Shown here one piece after another: positions 15,818 through 24,536 of a DNA stretch of 64,000 bases. Position 1 is the first letter of the stretch; every line of letters starts with the position of its first letter. Both the position numbers and the translations under genes were made by a program. The stretch is from the NCBI RefSeq assembly GCF_002795805.1, contig NZ_CP018799.1, positions 1,109,001-1,173,000 on the forward strand, given 5' to 3'. This stretch comes from Mariprofundus aestuarium (GTDB lineage: Bacteria > Pseudomonadota > Zetaproteobacteria > Mariprofundales > Mariprofundaceae). A model generated the notes under the pieces. The model saw only the letters and a list, made by a program, of their open reading frames with translations, was not told the DNA's origin and searched no databases.

Positions 15818-17446
15818 CTATTGATCTTGCATTGATTGAACGTGAAGAAGTTTCTCTTTCAATCCCTTCAAGCCAAGGTTGGCAATCTCAGCTCTGGCTA
15901 GCAGTGCCAGCTCAGTTCTTTGCGCTTCGGTGATCACCACACCGGCTTCGCCGGTGCCGGTGATTTCATAGATAACCCCAAGATCAAAAAAGTGCAGCAC
16001 CAGACCAGCTTCCCGCATAGTGCTATTGATATGGGCGCGGAGTTGATACAGTTCATCGGCGGGCAACTTACTGAACCTGAGATCAAAGATTGCACTGGAT
16101 AGGCGATCAACCTTCTCCTGCACTGGAGAGAAAATTTTCAGTTCCGCCTCTTTCTCATCAATTTCCTGCTGGATTTCATCGGCTTGATGCATAGCCTTGG
16201 TGTACCTCGCCCGAGCATCGGCAAACATAGAGCCTTCGGCAGTTGCCACCAATTCACCAAATCTCTCAACCTGTTTCATGCACTCGGCAAGTTTTCCGCT
16301 CAGAGACTTGATCTCAGATTCCAGCTTTTGGCGACTGGAAACATGGCCGCCAAGGGCTGAATACCAATCCACCTTTTCACTGAGCGCGACAAGGGCAGCA
16401 TCCTCAACTTCACGGTATGGCCAACGCTTGGTGCAGTCACAGCCGCTGGCCATATAGTTGCTGTTACAGCGAAACTGATGCGTATGCCCATTCTTGATCA
16501 TTCGGAAAGTTGAACCACAAGACATACACTTACACATGCCGGTAAACAGGTTGCTGTAGCTTTCACCCTTCCTCCCTGCCGACGATGAATCGGTGCGCCT
16601 CTGCTTCTGGGCTGCCTTGGCCTTGTAATAAAGCTCTTCAGATATGATAGGCGGATAGTAATCAGGAATAGGATCACCAATCTGTTCTTTATCCTTCATT
16701 GGCTGAAATTCGCCTAGAACCACTTTGCTGTTCAGTACCTTGCGGATATAGGAGGCATGCCACATGTCGCCCCTGGCAAAAGGCTTAATGCCTTCCTTGT
16801 TGAATTGCTCTGCAATCTTGCGCTGGCCGGTTCCGGCAATGCTCATATCAAAGATGCGTCGGATTATCGAAGCTCTTTCTTCGATCACCTCGAATCGCTG
16901 CCTGTCTTCCGACACCGCCAACCATTTTGGACATTGCTTCGTCATGGGCTTGCCTGACTCGACAGCATTCTGGCGCTTGTTTTCCCATGAGGCAGAGAGT
17001 CTCTTTGATTTCATTGCCGATTCTTCATGGGAGCGGGAAAGCGACATCAGCGAATACATCAGTTGACCGACCTCATTGATGGAGTCGGCAGTGTAATGTT
17101 GGCCATCGGCAAGGGTAACAATCTCGACTCCTGCCGAGAGAATGGATGAAAATAATCCGAGGGCTGCAAATACCTGCTGCCGTGAAAGTCTGTCCAGACT
17201 CTCAAGAATCAGAATCGAGCCTTTCTCAATGCGTCCAGCCTCGACCAATTCAATGAAACGCCTAAGTGCCCCTTCGGTGGCGTTCTTACCTTTGAACGCC
17301 GACACGCCAATATCCCGAAGTGACTCATCCAGCACTAGATTATATTGTTTCGCATAGGCACGGCTTGCCTCCAACTGTCTTCGCAAACTATCCCCCTTCA
17401 ACTGTTGCGGGGTGGAAAATCGAACATATGAATAGGCTTTCTGCAT
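15818..17446 (-). CDS. Large serine recombinase (integrase of the element)
   Basis: 542 residues. An N-terminal resolvase domain (about 3-150) has catalytic S11 in YVRFSTPQQ and the conserved arginines (LRRQ, DRLSR). A recombinase domain (about 165-280), a zinc-ribbon region with a CxxC pair and later cysteines (about 310-345) and a coiled coil (about 370-450) follow, the order found in large serine integrases such as phiC31-type enzymes. It should join attP and attB without a long homology. Its start lies 67 bases from the right edge of the element, the usual position beside an att site. No excision factor is recognisable. Confidence 0.92.
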   Translation of the reverse strand: MQKAYSYVRFSTPQQLKGDSLRRQLEASRAYAKQYNLVLDESLRDIGVSAFKGKNATEGALRRFIELVEAGRIEKGSILILESLDRLSRQQVFAALGLFSSILSAGVEIVTLADGQHYTADSINEVGQLMYSLMSLSRSHEESAMKSKRLSASWENKRQNAVESGKPMTKQCPKWLAVSEDRQRFEVIEERASIIRRIFDMSIAGTGQRKIAEQFNKEGIKPFARGDMWHASYIRKVLNSKVVLGEFQPMKDKEQIGDPIPDYYPPIISEELYYKAKAAQKQRRTDSSSAGRKGESYSNLFTGMCKCMSCGSTFRMIKNGHTHQFRCNSNYMASGCDCTKRWPYREVEDAALVALSEKVDWYSALGGHVSSRQKLESEIKSLSGKLAECMKQVERFGELVATAEGSMFADARARYTKAMHQADEIQQEIDEKEAELKIFSPVQEKVDRLSSAIFDLRFSKLPADELYQLRAHINSTMREAGLVLHFFDLGVIYEITGTGEAGVVITEAQRTELALLARAEIANLGLKGLKEKLLHVQSMQDQ

Positions 17447-17513
17447 GGCTACGGCTCCTCAATCATCGAATTATACATATCGCGGAAAATAAATACTAAT
17501 GTAGCCGAAAACT

Positions 17514-18590
17514 AACAACAAGCTGGCGGGTATGACAGGCAACCTTTATCTGGCTAAGAGAAAAGCTGCAGCGCTCCCCGATGTGGTGAGTAACCTGGAG
17601 GTGGTGGAGACACTGAGTTTCCGAGCTGCAGAGATCATTAAACACCTGTTGGTTTTTGCCCGCAGGGATATCGTTCAGAAGGAACCTTTCGGGCTGGTTT
17701 CATATATTAAGGAGATCACCAAGCTTAATAGAGCAGCAATTCCTTCAAGTATCACTTTCAATCAACAGTTCTGTGAGCAGGAACTGGTAATCAATGGAGA
17801 TGCCCCACAGTTGCAGCAGGTTTTATTAAACCTTTTGAGCAATGCACGTGATGCGGTTGCTATGGTTGAAGAGCCTGAGATCAGACTGACAGTGGAACTA
17901 TTCAGTGCCGATGCCGCTTTTTCAGAGCAGTACCCTGATCAGGAGGCGAAAGCCTTTGCTCACCTCATAGTAGAAGATAACGGTTGCGGTATTAGCAACG
18001 AAGCTAGAACTCATATTTTTGAACCTTTCTTCACAACCAAGAAGGTAGGAGTAGGTACAGGCCTGGGGCTGGCGATGGCCTATGGGGCCATTCAGCAGCA
18101 TGACGGAATGATTGAGGTTGATAACAATACCGGGCCGGGGGTTTCAGTTCACATCTATCTGCCAATTGTTGCCGAGGAAGCCTCACCTATAGATGAGAAG
18201 CCAGAGCCCGTAGCCGCAGGGAAAGGGGAGACGATCCTTATCGCAGATGATGATGCTGATGTCCGATCTGCCTCGAAAAAAGTTCTGGAAAGCCTGGGTT
18301 ATAAGGTGCTGGAGGCTGTAGACGGAATTGACGCTTTTGATAAGTTCAATGAAAATTGTGAGGCCATCTCCCTGATCATCATGGATATAGTGATGCCAAG
18401 GCTTAGTGGAGTGAAAGTTGCTGAGCGGATAAGGGCTGCTCATCCAGAGGTGAAAATCATTTTCGCATCAGGCTATGACCGTGATGAACTTAACAAGGGG
18501 GCGATGCCTCCGGCTGAATATATTATCCTGAGCAAACCCTACCCGGTTGAGGCGGTTAACAGCCTGATTCGAGAGCTGCTGGACTCCTGA
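17514..18590 (+). pseudogene. 3' remnant of a hybrid histidine kinase, cut at the H-box
   Basis: In-frame coding starts at 17514 with NNKLAGMTGN; an ATG at 17532 could start a 352-residue protein. It keeps the second half of HisKA, an HATPase_c domain (NLLSNARDAV, DNGCGI, GTGLGLAMAYG) and a receiver (IADDDADVR, IIMDIVMPRLSG, SKPYP). It lacks the phospho-acceptor histidine and all sensor domains. The sequence closely follows the kinase at 45000-47297 (GMTGNLYLAK shared). The break coincides with the right end of the mobile element, so insertion or a linked deletion destroyed the gene. A residual phosphatase or receiver role is possible but unproven. Confidence 0.85.
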
Positions 18591-18647
18591 GTCAGGGATC
18601 AGATGGTCAAGGACTGGAGTACCAGATTCGAGTCCAATAAGACCGGG

Positions 18648-19064
18648 TTATTCGACCACCTTTTTTCTCAGTGATTTCAGCTTTCCACGGTCAGTTTTAC
18701 TGTTCAAACGTCGTTTCACCGAGTTGAGCGATTTTCGCGTCGGTCGCCTCTTTTTCTGCACGACGATGGCACCTTTGATCAACTCCTGTAACCGGCTGAG
18801 TGCATCACCCCGGTTTTTCTCCTGACTTCGGAACTGTTGTGCCTTGATGATGATCACGCCATCACTGCTTATGCGCCTATCCCTCAGTTGCAGGAGGCGC
18901 TGCTTGTAAGAATCCGGAAGCGAGGATGAATTGATATCGAAGCGCAGGTGAACTGCAGTTGAGACCTTGTTGACGTTCTGTCCGCCTGCCCCCTGGGCAC
19001 GGATGGCAGACATTTCTATCTCATTATCGGGGATGGAGACCGAAGCCGAAATCTCCAGCATCAC
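18648..19064 (-). CDS. arfB: Ribosome rescue factor ArfB (peptidyl-tRNA hydrolase)
   Basis: 138 residues, the normal size of ArfB/YaeJ. It has the class-I release factor GGQ motif in RAQGAGGQNVNKVSTAV and a basic C-terminal tail (about 105-138, rich in K and R) that enters the mRNA channel of stalled ribosomes. It hydrolyses peptidyl-tRNA on ribosomes lacking a stop codon. The start overlaps the end of the upstream exonuclease gene by four bases, so they are cotranscribed. Confidence 0.93.
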   Translation of the reverse strand: MMLEISASVSIPDNEIEMSAIRAQGAGGQNVNKVSTAVHLRFDINSSSLPDSYKQRLLQLRDRRISSDGVIIIKAQQFRSQEKNRGDALSRLQELIKGAIVVQKKRRPTRKSLNSVKRRLNSKTDRGKLKSLRKKVVE

Positions 19065-19978
19065 TCTGTCTTGAACTCCCTGACTGAGTAGCGGTCTTTT
19101 GCAGTGATATCCTTAAAGGTGAATCCCGCTATTTTGCCGTTATAGACCGTTTCAGTCAGCCACTGCTGTTCTACTTCAATATCCGCTTCAGCAACAGATC
19201 TGCTCCAGACACCCTTCTTCTGTTTGCCGTGATCACTATAAACGAAATCAGCCATCCAGCGGTAACCGCGAGCCTTCAGATCATCCTTTCTGTCAAACGG
19301 GGCAGCTACAGCAAAGAAGCGCCGGCTTTTCTCGCGTGCATGGCTAAGCAGGGCGCTCATCGCCAGCTTGCCGGAGCAGGGCAGGGGTTTGGTCAGCAGG
19401 TGCAGTGTCGCCTGGGCATCATTCACAGCCCGGTGCCCGTCGAAGAAATAACCCATCTTATAGGCGATGTAATCAAGCTTGAGACTGGCGATATCTTCAT
19501 CCTGCCAGTCGATATCATTGAACGTGCAGGCCCAGTTGGCCTTGGAAGTAATAGGCAACCGGCGCTCAAGCATCTGGCGGTCAAAGGCTGAGTTGTGGGC
19601 AATGATCAGATCCGCTTTTTCCAGCCACGGGTTGATCTCATCATCAGCAAGTTCCTGGCCTTTTAACATCTCATCGTTGATACCGGTGATCTTTATGATG
19701 ATATCCTGCAACGGTTCACAGGGGTCTTCAAAGCCGCCATAGCTGTGCAGGACACGGTAAATCAGGCCGCTGTGAGCATCATATTCAAAGACGATAAAGC
19801 CCAGCTCGATGATTTTATCATTGGCGGTATCCAGTCCTGTTGCCTCCACATCGATCACGATGCCGATCCGTGGTGTGGTTGGATTTCCCTGCGCATAGGC
19901 GTTGGGAGCATTCAGTCTTTCAATGACCCTGTACTGGCCAGATTTTTCCAGCTGCTCAATTGCCTCGTGCTCATTCAT
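19061..19978 (-). CDS. DEDDh 3'-5' exonuclease (DnaQ-like)
   Basis: 305 residues. The exonuclease domain (about 36-205) has motif I VIDVEATG, motif II IAHNSAFDRQ and motif III HRAVNDAQ, the DEDDh metal-binding set of the DNA polymerase III epsilon family. The C-terminal 100 residues form an extra region seen in stand-alone homologues (RGYRW, KKGVWSR). It is not the replicative epsilon subunit by context, as no polymerase gene is near. It overlaps arfB by four bases, an operon of two quality-control genes. Exact substrate unknown. Confidence 0.85.
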   Translation of the reverse strand: MNEHEAIEQLEKSGQYRVIERLNAPNAYAQGNPTTPRIGIVIDVEATGLDTANDKIIELGFIVFEYDAHSGLIYRVLHSYGGFEDPCEPLQDIIIKITGINDEMLKGQELADDEINPWLEKADLIIAHNSAFDRQMLERRLPITSKANWACTFNDIDWQDEDIASLKLDYIAYKMGYFFDGHRAVNDAQATLHLLTKPLPCSGKLAMSALLSHAREKSRRFFAVAAPFDRKDDLKARGYRWMADFVYSDHGKQKKGVWSRSVAEADIEVEQQWLTETVYNGKIAGFTFKDITAKDRYSVREFKTE

Positions 19979-20120
19979 TTGTTCGCCCCATTAACCTCTG
20001 AATATATGCAGAACACTGCACGCGGCATGGTAAAAATAAAACGTTGCGGGAGAGTTGGTGGTCACAATGGTAGAGATCAGTGTTACACTTCTATGACTGG
20101 CTATGACAACGGGAGAGGGA

Positions 20121-20900
20121 ATGAAACTACCTATTTATCAGATTGATGCATTCGCTTCAAAACCATTTGGTGGGAACCCTGCTGCGGTTTGTCCTCTGGA
20201 TGAGTGGCTTCCCGATGCTTTGATGCAGTTGATTGCAGAGGAGAACAACCTCTCGGAAACAGCCTTTTTTGTCGCAACAGATGAGGGATTTCATATCCGC
20301 TGGTTTACCCCAACCAGTGAGGTTGATCTCTGCGGGCATGCCACGCTGGCAGCAGCCTATGTACTGTTTGAGTGTCTCGGTTCTGAACTGGATAACATTA
20401 TCTTTGATTCACGATCCGGTTATCTGCAGGTAACAAAAGAAGGGGAGTTGCTGGTGCTCGATTTCCCGGCTCAGCCAGCTGTGCCTTGTGAAACACCCAT
20501 CCAGATTCAACACGCCTTTGGCATCGAGCCTGTTGAGTGCCTTAAAGCTGAAGATTATCTGGTGGTCTTTGAGCTGGAGGAGGATCTTCTTTTAGCTGAT
20601 CCGAATCTGGAACTGCTCAGGGAGCTTGATGGGCGAGGGGTGATTCTCACTGCGCCATCAGACGCCTATGACTTTGTGTCACGCTTTTTTGCACCCAAGT
20701 TTGGTATCGATGAAGACCCGGTCACAGGCTCCTCCTTTACTCAGCTGGCTCCCTATTGGGCTGCCCGTTTGGGGCGCTCAAAGCTTCTTGCCAAACAGCT
20801 CTCCAGTCGTGGCGGGGAGGTGATCTGTGAGCTCAAAGGCGAGCGTGTGGCCATAGCCGGATCAGCCGTTAAATATCTGCAGGGTGAGATCGAGGTTTAA
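20121..20900 (+). CDS. PhzF-family isomerase
   Basis: The ATG at 20121 has GGGAGAGGGA directly upstream and gives the family start MKLPIYQIDAFA. About 259 residues with the catalytic glutamate in NNLSETAFF and the conserved DPVTGSSF loop. Members fold like diaminopimelate epimerase but lack its cysteines; only some act on trans-2,3-dihydro-3-hydroxyanthranilate, and no other phenazine genes are here, so the substrate is unknown. The stop is followed at once by the GTG of the DsbA-like gene, so they form an operon. Confidence 0.87.
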   Translation: MKLPIYQIDAFASKPFGGNPAAVCPLDEWLPDALMQLIAEENNLSETAFFVATDEGFHIRWFTPTSEVDLCGHATLAAAYVLFECLGSELDNIIFDSRSGYLQVTKEGELLVLDFPAQPAVPCETPIQIQHAFGIEPVECLKAEDYLVVFELEEDLLLADPNLELLRELDGRGVILTAPSDAYDFVSRFFAPKFGIDEDPVTGSSFTQLAPYWAARLGRSKLLAKQLSSRGGEVICELKGERVAIAGSAVKYLQGEIEV

Positions 20901-21515
20901 GTGGTAAGCCTCTACTATGTGCATGACCCGATGTGCAGCTGGTGTTGGGCGTTTCGCCCTGTCTGGCAGATAGTAAAGGAACAACTTCCAGAGCATGTGA
21001 GTGTGAAGTGCTTGTTGGGAGGGCTAGCCCCCGACTCTCTGCGACCTATGGAGCCCGAGCTTCAGCAGCATATTCAGAAGAACTGGCGCACGATTCAGAA
21101 ACGAGTTCCCGGCACTCCGTTTAATTTTGAATTCTGGCAGGTTTGCGCTCCCAGACGTTCAACCTATCCGGCCTGCAGGGCCGTGATTGCTGCCAGAGCT
21201 CAGGATGCCTTAAGAGAGGATGCCATGATCCTGGCTATTCAGCAGGCCTACTATCTACAGGCCCGTAACCCATCAGATTATGAAGTTCTCATAGCTTGTG
21301 CCCAATCTCTAGACCTGGATCTGAAGCGATTCGCCTCTGATTATAATGGTTCTGATACTGAGCGGCAGTTGATGCACGAGATTAGGCTGAGTCAAAACAT
21401 CGGGGTGCATGGTTTCCCCAGTCTTGTCTTGGAAGTTGATGGGAGCTTTCACTCTGTGGCCGTGGATTACAGGGATGCTGAGAGAATGTTGAGCCGGATT
21501 CATCATCTGCTTTAG
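20901..21515 (+). CDS. DsbA-family thioredoxin-fold protein
   Basis: 204 residues from a GTG start adjoining the phzF-like stop. The N-terminal thioredoxin strand is followed by CSWCW, a CxxC redox site, then a helical insert (about 60-150) and the cis-proline region GVHGFPSLVL. This fits the FrnE/HCCA-isomerase-like branch of the DsbA family. There is no signal peptide, so it acts in the cytoplasm, perhaps as a thiol-disulfide oxidoreductase. Partner unknown. Confidence 0.85.
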   Translation: MVSLYYVHDPMCSWCWAFRPVWQIVKEQLPEHVSVKCLLGGLAPDSLRPMEPELQQHIQKNWRTIQKRVPGTPFNFEFWQVCAPRRSTYPACRAVIAARAQDALREDAMILAIQQAYYLQARNPSDYEVLIACAQSLDLDLKRFASDYNGSDTERQLMHEIRLSQNIGVHGFPSLVLEVDGSFHSVAVDYRDAERMLSRIHHLL

Positions 21516-21604
21516 AAGGTTAATAGGCCCTAATTTATAAAGGGGTATGCTCAATCTCACCACTGTTATCGTTAGCGTCGTTTTTAAATGATAGGAGTGT
21601 TCTG

Positions 21605-22015
21605 ATGATCAAAGCTGTGCTGTTAAAGATTTTCCGTGAAGGTGTGGGTGGCTTGATGGCGTTTGTCAGCTTTTTAACCAGTCCCCGCAAAATCAAACGG
21701 ACGCCTGAAACACAGCTGCTAGCAGACAAAAAAGTGGAGTCCATGTCACTTTATCAATATTTTGCCTGCCCGTTTTGTATCAAAACCCGTCGTGCTGTTC
21801 ATCGTCTGAATATTCCGATGGAGTATCGTGACGCACAGCATCGTGATAGCGAACATCGCAACACACTTGAGCAGGAAGGTGGCCAGATTAAAGTGCCATG
21901 CCTGCGCATTGATCATGGCGATGAGACGACCTGGCTCTATGAATCCAATGATATTATTGCCTATCTGAACCAGCAGTTTGACCCCTCACTGGAGGCTGCA
22001 CTGCAGCAGTCATAA
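21605..22015 (+). CDS. Glutaredoxin-like / GST N-terminal domain protein
   Basis: 136 residues. The first 45 contain an amphipathic or weakly hydrophobic stretch (GLMAFVSFL) that may anchor it, followed by a glutaredoxin fold (about 46-128) with the dithiol site CPFC and the cis-proline region VPCLRID, ending in a helix with ESNDIIAYL. The combination is typical of small glutaredoxins related to GST N-terminal domains. It follows the DsbA-like gene after 89 bases, which keeps thiol-redox genes together. Confidence 0.88.
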   Translation: MIKAVLLKIFREGVGGLMAFVSFLTSPRKIKRTPETQLLADKKVESMSLYQYFACPFCIKTRRAVHRLNIPMEYRDAQHRDSEHRNTLEQEGGQIKVPCLRIDHGDETTWLYESNDIIAYLNQQFDPSLEAALQQS

Positions 22016-22103
22016 TACCCGAAGGCTGAAGAAACTGCCCTAAAATCACCTTGCTGAAACAGTCATAAAACCTCACACTGTGTTTGCTTATCCGGGAGGG
22101 GTT

Positions 22104-23003
22104 ATGAATGCAAAGGGAACTACACTGAACGATGATTTTGGCATAGAGGGGCAGCTTGCTTTTCGCGATGCCGGCGATGGCTTCATCGTTATCGATATCG
22201 ATAACAGCCACTGTACAGCCAGTATCGCCATGCAGGGGGCGCATCTGATGACCTGGACACCGAAAGGTGAGCAGCCGGTGATCTGGATGTCACCTGTGGC
22301 CAAGCTGGGGCATGGCAACTCCATCCGTGGCGGAGTGCCGATCTGCTGGCCCTGGTTTGGTGCCCATGCCACAGAACCTTCTTTCTCCGGTCACGGATTT
22401 GCCCGTACGGTTCCATGGGAGGTTACCAGTACTTCCGCTCTTGAAGACGGTTGTACCTTGATCAGTTTCCGTATCGGGGATGTGAAAAAGGATCAATGGC
22501 CGCATCAGGCTCCCGCCGAAATGCAGATGATTATCGGCCACTACCTTGAGATGCAGCTATCCACGGAAAACCAGGGTGACGAAACGATCACCGTTGGCGA
22601 TGCACTGCATACCTATTTCAGCGTCAGTGATGTGAGCAAGATTGCCATCAATGGCCTGGATGGTTGCGATTACCTAGACAAGGTGGGTCCTGCTGCCCGC
22701 AGGAACCAGCAGGGTGATATCACCATAGGCTCCGAGGTTGATCGCATCTATTTCGACCAGGGACAGGATGTGGTGATTAAAGATCCGGGCCTGGATCGTG
22801 AAATCCGCATCGAAAAACTGGGCAGTCACTCAACCATTGTTTGGAATCCGTGGATTGAGAAGTGTCTGAAGATGGGCGATTTCGGTTCGGATGACGGCTA
22901 CCTCGGCATGGTCTGCGTTGAAAGCGCCAATGCCGCTGAAGATGTGGTGCAACTGGCCCCTGGCCAAACCCATAATTTGTGGGTGCGCTACACCGTTGAG
23001 TAG
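22104..23003 (+). CDS. yeaD: D-hexose-6-phosphate mutarotase (aldose 1-epimerase family)
   Basis: The ATG at 22104 follows GGGAGGGG and gives 299 residues, the usual size of YeaD-type mutarotases. Recognisable segments are MQGAHLMTW, the GVPICWPWFG signature, SGHGFARTVPWEV and the C-terminal VWNPW. It interconverts the anomers of hexose-6-phosphates in the cytoplasm. It ends 7 bases before the dienelactone hydrolase start, so they may share a transcript. Confidence 0.9.
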   Translation: MNAKGTTLNDDFGIEGQLAFRDAGDGFIVIDIDNSHCTASIAMQGAHLMTWTPKGEQPVIWMSPVAKLGHGNSIRGGVPICWPWFGAHATEPSFSGHGFARTVPWEVTSTSALEDGCTLISFRIGDVKKDQWPHQAPAEMQMIIGHYLEMQLSTENQGDETITVGDALHTYFSVSDVSKIAINGLDGCDYLDKVGPAARRNQQGDITIGSEVDRIYFDQGQDVVIKDPGLDREIRIEKLGSHSTIVWNPWIEKCLKMGDFGSDDGYLGMVCVESANAAEDVVQLAPGQTHNLWVRYTVE

Positions 23004-23010
23004 TCTCAAC

Positions 23011-23796
23011 ATGCTCAGGTTTCTTCTGCCCCTGCTGTTATCGCTGATCACCCTGACTGCGCATGCTGAGGTGCAGACCAGAGAGATAACCTACCGTGTC
23101 GACAGCACAGAGTTCACCGGTTACCTGGCTTTTGATGACGCCATATCCGGCAAACGACCGGGTGTTCTTGTGGTGCATGAGTGGTGGGGACACAACGCTT
23201 ATGCGCGCAAGCGGGCTGAGATGCTGGCAGCTTTAGGGTACACGGCATTTGCACTGGATATGTATGGCACAGGCAAGCTGGCTGATCACCCTGAGGATGC
23301 GAAAGCCTTCATGATGGCTGTTACCGGCGATATGCCTGAAATGAAAAAGCGGTTTCAGGCCGGCTTGAATATGCTGATAAACCATCCGAGTGTGAGTCCC
23401 GGCAAGACAGCTGCTATCGGTTACTGCATGGGTGGCGGCATTTCGCTGAATATGGCCCGAGCCGGGGCTGACCTGGATGGGGTGGTGGTCTTTCACGGCT
23501 CTCTGGGAACCAGTGAACCGGTGAAGCCAGGCGCGGTTAAAGCCGAGATTATGGTATTCACCGGTGCTGCAGATCCATTTGTTCCACAAGAGCAGGTGCT
23601 GGCCTTTGAGCAGGAGATGGAATCAGCAGGCGTGAGCTACACGCTGACAAGTTATCCGGGCGCCAAACACAGCTTCACCAACCCTGATGCCGACGGTTTT
23701 GCCCAGCGGTTTAATATGCCACTGGCTTACAACGAGGCCGCTGATGATGACTCATGGCGGCAGATGCAGAAGTTTTTCATAAGGATTTTCAGATAA
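23011..23796 (+). CDS. Exported dienelactone hydrolase family protein
   Basis: The ATG at 23011 gives a clear signal peptide (MLRFLLPLLLSL...AHA) on a 261-residue alpha/beta hydrolase. The nucleophile lies in IGYCMGGG (cysteine, as in dienelactone hydrolases), with the acid in GAADPFVP and the histidine in GAKHSFTNP. It should act in the periplasm on an ester or lactone not known here. No aromatic degradation genes are nearby. A longer frame upstream is discarded because it overlaps the mutarotase gene. Confidence 0.88.
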   Translation: MLRFLLPLLLSLITLTAHAEVQTREITYRVDSTEFTGYLAFDDAISGKRPGVLVVHEWWGHNAYARKRAEMLAALGYTAFALDMYGTGKLADHPEDAKAFMMAVTGDMPEMKKRFQAGLNMLINHPSVSPGKTAAIGYCMGGGISLNMARAGADLDGVVVFHGSLGTSEPVKPGAVKAEIMVFTGAADPFVPQEQVLAFEQEMESAGVSYTLTSYPGAKHSFTNPDADGFAQRFNMPLAYNEAADDDSWRQMQKFFIRIFR

Positions 23797-23840
23797 GCTG
23801 GAAGGCTGCTGGTGGATTTAACTCTCTCCAGATTATCATT

Positions 23841-23874
23841 AAAAAAGGTGCCTCCCAACATTGGGAGACACCTT
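23841..23874 (-). terminator. Rho-independent terminator
   Basis: A 14-base stem, AAGGTGCCTCCCAA (23845-23858) with TTGGGAGACACCTT (23861-23874), one mismatch and a 2-base loop. On the minus strand it is followed by TTTTTT, a standard terminator for the glycine-zipper gene that ends at 23907. It may also stop the converging hydrolase transcript. Confidence 0.85.
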
Positions 23875-23906
23875 CCGGACTGATCAGCTATATGGAGCTG
23901 TAGCTC

Positions 23907-24350
23907 TCAGTGCCTGTCACCACGGTCGTGGCGATAGCTGCGAGAATCGACATGGCGGTTATGACCATAACTGCGTGAATCAGCATAACGGTAATGGTTG
24001 CGGCTGTTGGAACGGGAGTAAGCTACCTTCTGCGTACGATGCTCATATTTATGGGCGACCGGCTTGTAATGTGGACGAGGCTGATGCTGAATAACATGAA
24101 CAGGCTGATGCTGAATAACATGAACAGGCTGATGCTGGCTGGTGATGACTGCTCCGGCAATTGTGCCCAGAACCGCTCCAAAGATGGCGCCTTGAACTGC
24201 TTGGTTGTGGCTTGAGCCTACAACGGCACCCGTTGTTGCGCCGACTACAGCACCGGTAGCCATGGAGCGATCCTGATATGATGCGGCCTGTGCAACAGGT
24301 GCGGCAAGCAGGGCTGAGGTCAGTAGTGCTGTGGTAATAATTCGTTTCAT
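23907..24350 (-). CDS. Exported glycine-zipper protein with His-rich tail
   Basis: 147 residues. A signal peptide ends at AQA (about residue 22). A glycine-zipper region (about 31-68: GAVVGATTGAVVG, GAIFGAVLGTIAGAV) should pack as two membrane-inserted helices in the envelope. The tail holds two copies of HQPVHVIQ and many His, Arg, Tyr and Ser residues, possibly metal-binding. Related glycine-zipper 2TM proteins are outer-membrane or envelope-associated. It is followed by a strong terminator and transcribed alone. Confidence 0.82.
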   Translation of the reverse strand: MKRIITTALLTSALLAAPVAQAASYQDRSMATGAVVGATTGAVVGSSHNQAVQGAIFGAVLGTIAGAVITSQHQPVHVIQHQPVHVIQHQPRPHYKPVAHKYEHRTQKVAYSRSNSRNHYRYADSRSYGHNRHVDSRSYRHDRGDRH

Positions 24351-24536
24351 GATTCTTCTCCTGTGGGGTGGTCTCCCTCATGTGGAGAACGCTAGCTGTG
24401 TAAATGTGTGTGAGTGCATCTGTTGTGTAAAATGAGTGCAAAGAAATTGTAAAATCCCAAAACAGGAATTCACGGGTTTACGAAGTGGCTGCTATTCAGC
24501 AGCGTTAAGCATTCAGGTGGAAAGAGGGGTTGCTCA

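Larger units (their letters stand above)
10440..17513. mobile_element. Integrative mobilizable element (IncQ-type Mob, serine recombinase)
   Basis: The span carries an IncQ-like oriT, a MobA-type relaxase, an AAA+/phosphoesterase/acidic-protein operon, an operator-rich gap and a large serine recombinase whose start lies 67 bases from the right edge. The right end is well marked: from 17514 on, the sequence encodes NNKLAGMTGN, the part of a kinase H-box after the histidine, in frame to a kinase 3' end, while the bases before it do not continue the kinase. The left end is uncertain; the missing kinase 5' half is not found at the left side, so 10440 is only the edge of the intact neighbour. No conjugation pore genes are present, so transfer would need a helper. 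Confidence 0.75.

Noticed and set aside
24095-24142. Short direct repeats that could suggest a CRISPR array
   Set aside because: They are two adjoining in-frame copies coding for HQPVHVIQ in the glycine-zipper protein, with no spacers.
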